Assembly: GCA_018064685.1 (NCBI GenBank)
Contig: JAGHUS010000036.1
Span: forward strand, 1-44,850
Origin: Bacteroidales bacterium
GTDB taxonomy: Bacteria; Bacteroidota; Bacteroidia; Bacteroidales; Bacteroidaceae
Direction: 5' to 3'
Length of the DNA stretch: 44,850 nucleotides
Part shown: positions 16,832-25,800 of the stretch, in pieces
Numbering within the stretch: position 1 is the stretch's first letter
Layout of the letters: each line of letters starts with the position of its first letter
Notes under the pieces: model-generated
Seen by the model: only the letters and a program-made list of their open reading frames with translations
Database searches by the model: none
What the model was told of the DNA's origin: nothing
Position numbers and translations under genes: made by a program

Positions 16832-16887
16832 AAGGTTGTGAGGTTATGAGGTTATGAGGTTATGAGGTTATGAGGTTGTGAGGTTAA
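16832..16887 (+). repeat. 8-bp tandem repeat, 7 units
   Basis: Seven units of GAGGTTAT/GAGGTTGT begin right after the stop of the HD-phosphohydrolase gene and end 22 bases before the next start codon. They fill most of this intergenic gap. Same unit as at 9604 and 18070. Confidence 0.9.
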
Positions 16888-16909
16888 ACGACTATAAAAA
16901 ATAAAAAAT

Positions 16910-17350
16910 ATGATACTAGACACAATCGACAATCTGCAGTTGTATGCAGACATCAATCCACTTTTCGGCGAAGTGGTACGTTTCATGAAGGAGAACGATT
17001 TGAGTACCCTCGCCACTGGTCGCCATGACATAATGGGCGACGATCTGTACGTTAACATCGCAGAGGCTAGTCCGCGTACACGCGAGGAGGCAAAGCTGGA
17101 GAGCCACCGCAAGATGATAGACATACAGATTCCACTTACCGCCAGCGAGGAGATGGGCTACACACCTTTGTGCGACCTACCAGAGGCTCCCTACGACGAA
17201 GGCAAAGACATTGCTTTCTACAACGAGACACCACAAAGCTACTTCGAGGTGACTCCCAAGCAGTTTGTCATCTTCTTCCCTCACGACGGACATGCTCCCG
17301 CCATCTCACCCCGCCCTTGGCGCAAAGCCATCTTCAAGGTGAAAGCGTAG
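16910..17350 (+). CDS. YhcH/YjgK/YiaL family protein
   Basis: The 146-aa product belongs to the cupin-like YhcH/YjgK/YiaL family (DUF386). Family signs are the opening MILDTIDNLQLYADINP, the segment ESHRKMIDIQIPLTASEEMGY, FYNETPQSYFEVTPKQFVIFFPHDGHAP, and the ending PWRKAIFKVKA. Conserved His and Glu residues in ESHRKMIDIQ and in FPHDGHAP are the expected metal ligands. Members are linked to sialic acid and other sugar catabolism (E. coli YhcH lies in the nan region), but the exact reaction is not firmly established. The nearby nagB gene is consistent with amino-sugar use, though it is on the other strand. Confidence 0.9.
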   Translation: MILDTIDNLQLYADINPLFGEVVRFMKENDLSTLATGRHDIMGDDLYVNIAEASPRTREEAKLESHRKMIDIQIPLTASEEMGYTPLCDLPEAPYDEGKDIAFYNETPQSYFEVTPKQFVIFFPHDGHAPAISPRPWRKAIFKVKA

Positions 17351-17503
17351 ACAGCGTAGGGTGTAAAGTGTAGAGTAGTGTAGTGTGTGTAGAGTTGTTT
17401 TGTGCTGAGTTGTATAGCGTAGCTGTCTGACAGATAGTTTTATTCTAAAATACCGTACAAAACTCTGAACAACTTTTCGCAAAGCGAAACCCAAAAAAGA
17501 CTT

Positions 17504-18064
17504 ATGAATCAGAACGAACTATTTGAGGAGCAGGTAAGAAAAGACTTGCATCAATATCTTGTGATGATGGGAAAAACTGATGAACATTTTCCCGAAGCAC
17601 CAGACATCGAGGAGAAGTGGGACGAGATACTGAAGGAATACATTCCTGATGGCGTGCGGGAGTTCAACGACTACCCCACCGTTTCGTTGGGATGGATAAT
17701 GTATGTGGGTATGGCAGTAGCAAAACTATGGGACTGCGACTGGGCTTACTACTCCACCCTGCCCAACCTATACACCCACCTACGCGACAAACGCGGATTT
17801 GACACGATGGACGAATATATACGCGAAGAAGTTTTGGAACTGACCGACACGCCGACGCCGGCATCCGCACTGACGCCATTTGCTGCCGTAGAGAAACTGG
17901 TGGCAGAATGTGCATCGCGCACGTATAACCGATTCTGCCACGCTCCTTTCGAAAATGGGACAAAGGAATCGTTCAATGGCTACGTCAGTTGCCTGCATCA
18001 GCTCTACCTGATGGGAGCTGCGATGCAACTGAAAGAGATGGGCTACAAGATGACGAAGATATAG
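17504..18064 (+). CDS. Conserved hypothetical protein
   Basis: The 186-aa soluble product starts MNQNELFEEQVRKDLHQYLV. I do not recognise a named family. It looks largely helical. Notable segments are VSLGWIMYVGMAVAKLWDCDWAYY with several aromatic residues, and LYLMGAAMQLKEMGYKMTKI at the C-terminus. It has no signal peptide and no full membrane helix. The preceding 150 bases contain a GTGTAGAGT-type repeat and no clear TAnnTTTG element. The 15-unit 8-bp repeat follows its stop codon closely. Confidence 0.7.
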   Translation: MNQNELFEEQVRKDLHQYLVMMGKTDEHFPEAPDIEEKWDEILKEYIPDGVREFNDYPTVSLGWIMYVGMAVAKLWDCDWAYYSTLPNLYTHLRDKRGFDTMDEYIREEVLELTDTPTPASALTPFAAVEKLVAECASRTYNRFCHAPFENGTKESFNGYVSCLHQLYLMGAAMQLKEMGYKMTKI

Positions 18065-18069
18065 TGGAA

Positions 18070-18189
18070 GAGGTTATGAGGTTGTGTGGTTATGAGGTTG
18101 TGTGGTTATGAGGTTGTGAGGTTGTGTGGTTGTGAGGTTGTGAGGTTGTGTGGTTGTGAGGTTATGAGGTTATGAGGTTGTGAGGTTCA
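18070..18189 (+). repeat. 8-bp tandem repeat, 15 units
   Basis: Exactly 15 units of G(A/T)GGTT(A/G)T, 120 bases, begin 6 bases after the stop codon of the hypothetical gene. Only two positions of the unit vary. The period is not a multiple of three and there is no open frame worth noting. Confidence 0.93.
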
Positions 18190-18198
18190 CATAATATA

Positions 18199-18254
18199 AA
18201 AGTGAGGAATCTCTGCCTTCGTCTTTTTGACGGAGGGCTGGGACTCCTCACTTT
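18199..18254. terminator. Terminator hairpin between hypothetical gene and nagB
   Basis: AAGTGAGGA (18200-18208) pairs with TCCTCACTT (18245-18253), with an inner stem CTTCGTC/GACGGAG. On the minus strand the stem is followed by TTTTATATT, so it best fits termination of nagB; it could act in both directions. Confidence 0.65.
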
Positions 18255-18287
18255 CCGTTCGGAATAACTGGGTCGAGAGAGAACTCC

Positions 18288-19079
18288 TTAGAGGTTCTCT
18301 TTCTCGATATCCTTAAAATACTTGTAGGTGCCATGCTTCAGTTCGTCGGTGGCAGCCTCGTCGCAGACGATAATGGCATGGGGATGCATCTGCAGGGCGC
18401 TGATGGTCCACTCTTGGCTAACGCCACACTCGATGGCATGCTGCAGGGCACGTGCCTTGTTGTGACCGTTCACCACGATGAGTACCTCCTTAGCATCCAT
18501 TACGGTACCTACACCCACGGTGAGGGCAGTCTTGGGCACCTTGTTGACGTCGTTGTCGAAGAAACGGCTGTTGGCGATGATGGTGTCGGTGGTGAGGCTC
18601 TTGACACGGGTGCGTGACTGCAAGCTTGAGAAGGGCTCGTTGAAGGCGATATGGCCGTCGGGACCAATGCCACCCATGAAGAGGTCGATGCCTCCAGCTG
18701 CCTGGATAGCAGCCTCGTACTGAGCACACTCGGCAGCGAGGTCCTCGGCATTGCCGTTCAGGATGTGTACATTCTCCTTCTTGATGTCAATATGGCTGAA
18801 GAAGTTGGTCCACATAAAGCTGTGATAGCTTTCGGGATGCTCCTCGGGCAGACCTACATACTCGTCCATATTGAAGGTAATGACGTTCTCGAAGCTTACC
18901 TTACCCTCCTTGTACATCTCGACAAGGTGCTTGTAGAGGCCAAGAGGACTAGAGCCTGTGGGGCAGCCCAACTTGAAAGGCTTCTCGGCAGTAGGCTGTG
19001 CAGCATTGATCTTAGCTGCCACATACTCGGCTGCCCAACGTGACAGTTCGTTGTAATTAGGTTCGATGATTACTCTCAT
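18288..19079 (-). CDS. nagB: Glucosamine-6-phosphate deaminase
   Basis: The 263-aa enzyme converts glucosamine-6-phosphate to fructose-6-phosphate and ammonia, feeding amino sugars into glycolysis. Signature segments are [38 protein letters not shown] with the catalytic Asp in NMDEY, and [20 protein letters not shown] with the ring-opening His. The start [10 protein letters not shown] is chosen because family members begin this way; an in-frame ATG six codons upstream is possible. Length fits the family. In this window it sits beside genes for a mucin-type M60 metallopeptidase and a YhcH protein, in line with host-glycan use. Confidence 0.96.
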   Translation of the reverse strand: MRVIIEPNYNELSRWAAEYVAAKINAAQPTAEKPFKLGCPTGSSPLGLYKHLVEMYKEGKVSFENVITFNMDEYVGLPEEHPESYHSFMWTNFFSHIDIKKENVHILNGNAEDLAAECAQYEAAIQAAGGIDLFMGGIGPDGHIAFNEPFSSLQSRTRVKSLTTDTIIANSRFFDNDVNKVPKTALTVGVGTVMDAKEVLIVVNGHNKARALQHAIECGVSQEWTISALQMHPHAIIVCDEAATDELKHGTYKYFKDIEKENL

Positions 19080-19239
19080 AACAATAGCCCTTCTCATATC
19101 CTCGCAAAGGAGAACGACCGCACTAAGGGCATTGGGTCTGATTTATAATGTTGGTTGTTTCTGTATAGTATAAACAATATGATGAAATGTAGGACTCAAG
19201 CACAGGAACAGACCGTTCCGTGACAAGAGAGAGCCACAC

Positions 19240-20934
19240 TTATGGTCTTGCTGTTGCCGACGTTGAAGCATCGGCCGTTCTGGGGCCATCGACATTCGAA
19301 GATGCCGAATCTCGTGATTGAGCACTGGCAGCACCTGTCGGCTCCTGCACCCTGCCACTGGCACTGGTAGCAGCGTCGACATTTGTCCCCGTTTGCTGCG
19401 AACGAGAGGTGCGGACATACTTGCTCACTGTACCCTCAGTATTATAGATGCAGTCATAGAGTGTCTGCGCGCTGACTCGCACAGCATCCTTTGTCAGTTC
19501 TGGCACGTTGTAGCTCTTTAGCAGCAGTACGTTCTGCCGAGGATCCTCCTGAGGCAAGCAGAATGCCTTGTGCGCCTTGCCGTTCTTGTCGAAATAAGCT
19601 ATGAAGGGGCGCGTGTAGTTGCCATCCATACGGCGACTACTGAAGACAATCCAACGGCCATTGCTACTCCAGCTGTGATAGCTGTCTACGTCAGGTGAAT
19701 TGGCCTCGGCAAGAGGATAGCACGTGTCTGCCTGCAAATCCTTCACCCACAAGTCGCTCGACTTATGCCAGATGTGGAACTGGCCATAATCGCCCAAAGT
19801 GAAAAGTATGTATCGTCCGTCGGGACTGACGCGTGGTACGCTACAGCTCTTTTGCAGCGTGTCACAGTTCATCACCATCTTGGCCTCGCCAAACTGCTTG
19901 GTACTCTCGTCGAACGACATAGACATAAGATTGTAATGCACCTTCTGGTAATGATCGAGCAAAGCGGGCGCTAACAGCGAGTCGGGCACGCCAACAAGCG
20001 ACGGTTCGTAGGCACTGCAATAGTATAATGTCTTGCCATCGGGAGCCCAACAGGGGAAGGTTTCCAGATAATCGGCAGTGCGCAGAATATGCTGCACTTC
20101 GTTCTTGTCGACATCATAGAAGAGAAGGTCGCTAGCCTCATCCACTACTTCGATCTTCTCGTCGCTATAGATGTGGAAGGTCTGACCGGTCTTGTTGGTA
20201 GAGAAAGCCACCCAATTGTGCTTGGGATGCCAGCTTGGATAGACGCCAGCCGAGATGATGGTAGAGTCTTTTATCTGAACTTTTTCTGCCTTGTCGCCAT
20301 TCACGATGATGGTACCACCATGCTTGGCACGAACGTGGAACAGCATCTTCTGCGTACTGTATCCTTGATAGTTATGGCAGTTGATGCAATGGTTGTCATC
20401 TTCAGAATAGACGCGGTTGTTCTCGTAGATGGTATGCACATCCCAATTGGTAAGGTTGCGCTGGTAGAGTCCCAACTGACGATAGAGTTCGAAGCCGGGC
20501 TCGATGAGACGGTAGCTGAGGTAGGGATCGATATCCTCGGCTGCGACATCGATGCGATGAGGCTTGTACAGCACCCATCCGTCAGCATGCTCGGCATAGA
20601 CACTCACCTGGATGTGTCCGCCGCGATTGGCATTCAGCAAGGCACGCCATTCCGTCGTATCGATCTGCACCACACACTCGTCGCCACCAGCCACCAGCAC
20701 GGGTTCACCCTTCTCGCCTTTCAGTTCCACGACCACATCTGTTGCGTCATTGTCCTTGAGTTGAAAATTCAAGGGAGCGATATTAGCGGGAACCGTCACA
20801 TCCGTGTAGTCAGGATAGATGGTAGCCGACTTTGCCACCTCGGAATATTGAGTGGGCAGAGAGGGAGTGGAACTGCATGCCGTCAGCAGGACTGAAGCTG
20901 CTATATATATAATAAGGTATAAGATGCGTCTCAT
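19240..20934 (-). CDS. TolB-like propeller lipoprotein with CxxCH haem-type motif
   Basis: The 564-aa product has a lipoprotein signal ending LLTAC with lipidated C20. Residues about 30-130 form a beta-rich domain. A CINCH motif follows at 183-187 (C183, C186, H187), the pattern for covalent c-type haem attachment. From about 200 to 500 there are WD40/PD40-like blades: GVYPSWHPKHNWVAFS, FPCWAPDGKTLYYCS, SVPRVSPDGRYILFTLG and SYHSWSSNGRWIVFSSR. The last 55 residues are rich in Ser, Thr, Ala and Gly and look disordered. It is followed upstream on the same strand by a polytopic DUF6057-like gene, 112 bases away, a pairing that I believe recurs in Bacteroidales. The function is unknown; an envelope haem or electron-transfer role is inference from the motif. 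Confidence 0.82.
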   Translation of the reverse strand: MRRILYLIIYIAASVLLTACSSTPSLPTQYSEVAKSATIYPDYTDVTVPANIAPLNFQLKDNDATDVVVELKGEKGEPVLVAGGDECVVQIDTTEWRALLNANRGGHIQVSVYAEHADGWVLYKPHRIDVAAEDIDPYLSYRLIEPGFELYRQLGLYQRNLTNWDVHTIYENNRVYSEDDNHCINCHNYQGYSTQKMLFHVRAKHGGTIIVNGDKAEKVQIKDSTIISAGVYPSWHPKHNWVAFSTNKTGQTFHIYSDEKIEVVDEASDLLFYDVDKNEVQHILRTADYLETFPCWAPDGKTLYYCSAYEPSLVGVPDSLLAPALLDHYQKVHYNLMSMSFDESTKQFGEAKMVMNCDTLQKSCSVPRVSPDGRYILFTLGDYGQFHIWHKSSDLWVKDLQADTCYPLAEANSPDVDSYHSWSSNGRWIVFSSRRMDGNYTRPFIAYFDKNGKAHKAFCLPQEDPRQNVLLLKSYNVPELTKDAVRVSAQTLYDCIYNTEGTVSKYVRTSRSQQTGTNVDAATSASGRVQEPTGAASAQSRDSASSNVDGPRTADASTSATARP

Positions 20935-21046
20935 GTTCTTTTACTTTTTAACTTCCAGCTTTTCGCATTGCGCTTCTTACTTTTTTACTTTTAATTCTAA
21001 ACAAGTAACTATTAACTCTTAACAAGGAACTATTAACTTATTACTA

Positions 21047-22756
21047 TTAGTTCACGCCCACATTCGAGCTCTCCTTCTTTGTGCTTTTCTTCGTCGCCTT
21101 CAGGTTGCCAAAGAAATAGTAGTAAGGATAGAAGCCCTTGTATTGCGGGAACAGTTCACGGGCATGGGCTGCACGCTCGGCAGGACTGCTCATATACTGT
21201 TGCGTATCGTTGATAAAAGAACCCATGCGTCCTTGGTAGAACTGCAATCCGCTATAGCTTTGCAGGATGGAAGGATCCTTGCCAGACATTAGCGTGAGGG
21301 CCTCGGCTATGGACGTGGGAGGCATGGTTCCCTTCAATGGCTGGGCACGATAGAGGAAGCTCTCCATCGTCTTGGTATAGATGCTCACCATAAGTGCATT
21401 CCACAAGGCATTGACAGAACGTCCCTGCATCAAGACTGCATTATAGCCAAGGAAGGTGGGCTGCACGAATTGATTTTCGAAGACATCACTTACGGGTTCG
21501 GTGAGGCGCACCATGGCCATCTCCTTGTCGGCATTAACCTTGGCGGTGTCTCCCACCATAGGTCGGTAGGTATCGACAAAATCACCCTCGAGAGGCACCT
21601 TGTCCAGAATAGTCAGATACTTGTCGGCAGCCTCCCATTCACCACGCAACAAGGATGTCTTGCAGAGCATCTTGAGATTGCGAAGCGTAGGACCCTCCAT
21701 CGCCATCGACTCCATAGCATGATGGTAGGCCGTCTGAACCAGTCCGGCATGATAGTCGCATTCCATGAGATACATATTGGTGGAGGCTGTAGTAGCTGTA
21801 TCGCCATTCAAACCCGTAGTGTAGATATTGTCATAGTCAAGACGAATGTCGAAGAGCTTCTCGGCAATCTGTCCCGTCTGTACAAGCGCTATGGCATACT
21901 GAGCAGCCATAGGACGATTGCTCAGCTCGTCATTCTCGTGTGCCACATTGATGACGGTCTCCCAGTCCTGGTTCATCACAGCAACCTGCTCTTTGGCCAA
22001 CGGACGCACGAAAGCAAGATGCTTCTGAGCGTAAAAGGCTGGTGCTGCCAAGGTAAAGACCGCAACGAGCAGCTGCACAAAACTGAGGACAGTAGTTCTG
22101 CGTCCTGACAAAGACAAGGCTGCAGGAATACGGGAAACAAGAAGACGCACAAGCCCCGCAAGCAGCAGCAAGCAGAGGAAGACACACAAGGGAAGAGCCA
22201 TGACATGTCCGGACTCTGCCTCATACCAATTGCCAGCACCTTGACAGGTGAGAATACCCGTGAAGACCAACAATGGCAGATACTGGACAAAACAAGAGAA
22301 GGAAGTCAACGCAGAGGACAAACGCTGTGAGGGGATGCGCTGCGTGACAGCCTTGAGCACATAACCGAAGAGGCAGCATGAACCTGTCAGCATCAAAGAC
22401 AAGACTGCACCGCCCAACCATGGATAGCGGAACAAAGTGAGCATGGCGCGGCCAATGGCCCAAAGCAGACCATAGGGCTTATCCAGTTCGAACTTCATCA
22501 GTGTGCCATCGAAAGCAAAAAAACTGTTTTCACGAATCATCCTGAAAACATCGCCTTGCCACCAGGCTGCCCAAATCCAAACAAGGAGGAAGACGGCAAT
22601 GGGTACAAACCAGGGAAGGAAATGCGACAACATTTCCTTGCCGCCTTTTCCAGACTTTGCCGCAGCCTGTCTATTCTTATCGTTATTAGTAGCCAAAGGG
22701 GCAGCCGCATTCTTGCGACTGCCTCCCTTAGACTGGTTATAATGCTTTTTACTCAT
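21047..22756 (-). CDS. Polytopic membrane protein, DUF6057-like
   Basis: The 569-aa product has a basic, Lys/Asn-rich N-terminus (about 1-40), then five or six membrane helices between about 45 and 250 (FLPWFVPIAVFLLVWIWAAW, LGGAVLSLMLTGSCCLFGYV and others). A soluble helical region of about 300 residues follows. It contains TPR-like stretches (QYAIALVQTGQIAEKLF, and LKMLCKTSLLRGEWEAADKY). This matches what I recall of DUF6057 proteins in Bacteroidales. It lies 45 bases downstream of the M60 peptidase gene on the same strand and 112 bases upstream of the propeller lipoprotein gene, so a shared transcript is likely. No biochemical function is known to me. Confidence 0.75.
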   Translation of the reverse strand: MSKKHYNQSKGGSRKNAAAPLATNNDKNRQAAAKSGKGGKEMLSHFLPWFVPIAVFLLVWIWAAWWQGDVFRMIRENSFFAFDGTLMKFELDKPYGLLWAIGRAMLTLFRYPWLGGAVLSLMLTGSCCLFGYVLKAVTQRIPSQRLSSALTSFSCFVQYLPLLVFTGILTCQGAGNWYEAESGHVMALPLCVFLCLLLLAGLVRLLVSRIPAALSLSGRRTTVLSFVQLLVAVFTLAAPAFYAQKHLAFVRPLAKEQVAVMNQDWETVINVAHENDELSNRPMAAQYAIALVQTGQIAEKLFDIRLDYDNIYTTGLNGDTATTASTNMYLMECDYHAGLVQTAYHHAMESMAMEGPTLRNLKMLCKTSLLRGEWEAADKYLTILDKVPLEGDFVDTYRPMVGDTAKVNADKEMAMVRLTEPVSDVFENQFVQPTFLGYNAVLMQGRSVNALWNALMVSIYTKTMESFLYRAQPLKGTMPPTSIAEALTLMSGKDPSILQSYSGLQFYQGRMGSFINDTQQYMSSPAERAAHARELFPQYKGFYPYYYFFGNLKATKKSTKKESSNVGVN

Positions 22757-22801
22757 CTTGTATCATAAAGGTTTAGAGACTCACTCTAAACTCTACACTT
22801 T

Positions 22802-25800
22802 TCACTTCACCATCACCTTCTTACCATTGACGATATAGAGACCGCTCTTAGTCATCTTGCCAACCTTCTGACCAGAGAGATTGAAGATACCCTTTTGGGA
22901 TACAGTCTCGGCATCGATGCCCTGTACGCCAGTGGGAACCAGTTCGTCCATGGCCTTGAAAAGCGCCTCGTATACCTGCCACAACTCGGTGTATGCTTTA
23001 CTGTTGGACAGCATGGTGCTGTTAGAGGCCAGCATGGTACTTGCAGCCTTGTAAGCGTTCTCGGTTGCAACAACCAGATTCTTCTCGAGCGACTCGTAGC
23101 CAGCGTTCATGTCAACTGCAATCTGCAATGTGCGAACCTGAATCTCGGCCAGACCGAACTGAGGAGCAGTAGAACCATGGACATCGGTAATCTGGAAACG
23201 CCAGTAGCGATAACCCTGATCGGCCTCGTTGGTGTCGTATGCCTTGGTAATCTGCGAACCAACGCCGTCGGGCAGGTCATTCCACTGTGTCTGCTGTGCA
23301 GCCTTATAGATCAACGAAGTTTCGCCAGGAGTTACCACGATGGTGCGAGGAGCCAAACCGTTGTTGGGTGTTGTGATGGTGAGGCGGATGCAGTTGGCCT
23401 CGTTGCCCTCGCCCAAGTCGAGCACGAAATTGTGGGGTGTGGCGCTCGAAGTCTCCTTCTTGGTGTAGAAGTCGGTTGCCTTGTTGCCATCAATGAGATT
23501 GGCAATAGGATATGAGCTGTTGGCCTTGTTGGTCGATACATAGTAGGGAGCCGTCTTGTCGGTGCACTGCAGATTCAGCTTCTGGTAGGCAGTGCTGACA
23601 GTACCAGCCTTCTCGACCAGAGCCTTGGCGTTGGCAATGAGTGCGTTGACGTCTTCTGTAGAGACGGGCTCTATCTCGCCCACCTTGGTGATGTACCACT
23701 GCGAACCGGGATCCTCGCTCCATGCTGCAATCTTGCTGTGGTCGGCGCCATCGAGGTTCAGGCACTTGTCATTCTCAATATAGAAGGTACCATCGCCAAT
23801 GCTCTTTACCTCCAACATATATGACTCGGCCTCGTTGGCACCATTCACCGTCCAACCGATTACCGACTCCTTCTCGTTCAGGTCAGCCTTCACGAATCGG
23901 GCGTTGCTATAGTTCTGCATGTACCACTTGCCATCCTGGGTGGGCACGAATACCCACTTGCTGGCATCGTCGGTGTTTGACGTGCTTGCCTTGAGGACAT
24001 TGGTGTTGTTGGTGAGATAGCGACTCTGGTCGCGATAGTTCTGGATGGTGTATACGCCAGTGGGCTTGATGGTCTGCATAGCACCGCTGACCTGTACATT
24101 CAGCATCTCGGCGTTGATGCTCTTTGCACAAGGAGCATACTTGTCCTCGGTCAGGCCGCTGACAACCTGCTTGCCCTCCTCGACGAGCTTCTTCAGTTCT
24201 GCCAAAGCCTCAGCGCTATAGTAGCCCACCTTGTTGCCGGTATTATCCTCCAGACTGGTGATGCTCTTCGAAGCCTCGATGGCATTCTTCAGTGCCTGCA
24301 GACGAGTATCGGCATCGCCATACTCCAAGGCATCCTTGGCCTCGGTCAGGGTGCCATCGGCATTGATAACCTTTACAACAAAGCCAGCACTGGCCACTGC
24401 TGTGGGCAGGGTGAAGTTGAACTTGTTGCTGTGGCCGACAATCTGTCCCTCTTTGTTGTATACAAGGAAACCTACACCGCCCTTACCCTGCATTGTAACG
24501 TTTGTGCCAGAAGCAAGGAAGGTATATTCGCCGGCAACGGGAGTCTGGAAGTCGAAGATGTCGCCCACGTTTCCGTAGTCCTGCCACAGCTGCTGCTGAG
24601 TGCGCCAGTTACCACTGTTGTTGGGCTTGACTTTATGGTCGGGATTGGTCTCGCTGCTTGCCCAGATGTCCCAACGGTCGCGCAACTGCTGACGGGTCTC
24701 GATGAACATAATCTCGAGGTTCTCGCGCCAACCCTTCTGCTTGGCCTTGTCCTTGACATACTTTATAGCAGCATCAACCTCTGACTGACTGAGGCTACAT
24801 GTGCGGTTAGAATAGTCGCCGAAGGTTACGTTCTCGAACGTCTCGAAGAAGCCCCAGAAGCGGAAGAACTCGGTCAGGTCCTCCCCGGCAGCCTCGCAAG
24901 CCATCTTGTAGAACTTCAGCCAGCTGTCCTTACCAGAGTTCAGGTTCAGAGCATCAGCACGCAGAGCATTGAAGAAGGTTGGATAGAAGTCCATCTTCTT
25001 GCCCAACAGGTGATAGTACTGATAGAGCTGGAAGTACATCATCATGGTCATGCCAATGTCGCGCTTGCTGAACTGTACGCCCTGCTGCCAGTAGTTCTCG
25101 TTGTCGGCCACACTGCCACCACGGCCCATACGGTAGCCGTACCAATAGGTGATGATGTTAGAGAAGAGGTTGTTGCTCGACTCGGTAGATGACTGCAGGT
25201 TGATGCTGCCCTGGTTGTTATGTCCACTCTCGTGACCCACGCACCATACGTCGAAGTCAGGACGCTCGGCATTGTACGAACTCTCGACAGCACCTACACC
25301 AGGCATGTGGGTATAGCCGGTTGAAGAGTGTGGGTTGCCGCCCTTGGTACCCATGATGGTATATGCGTGACAATTGCAATAGGTGGGATAGAGGTCGCGA
25401 CCACCGAAGCACTGATAGACAGGACTTGCAGCGCTAGCTTCCTTGACGTCCTTCAGGAAACCCATGATAGAGAACTCCTGATGCAGCACGTCGTCGTAGA
25501 ACTTGGCCGACTTCCAAATCTTGAAGCCCCAAGGTGTGCCTTTGTTTGTATACTGACGGTCGTAATGCTCGGTCTCGAATGTGCAGGAGTCGTAGTTCTT
25601 CATCAACTCGGCCGAACCGTCGCTCCAGATGCGGTTGTAGGTCATAATCTGCCAGTAGCACATGCCGTACACACCACGTGTAGCCAGGCGCAGACGCTTC
25701 TTGTCGGCCTTAGCCTCGTAAGCTGCCTTGTTTGCGTGCTTCAGTATCTCCTCGTACTCAGCGTTTGTGGCAGCCTCGTCGTTGGGATTGTAGTTTACGT

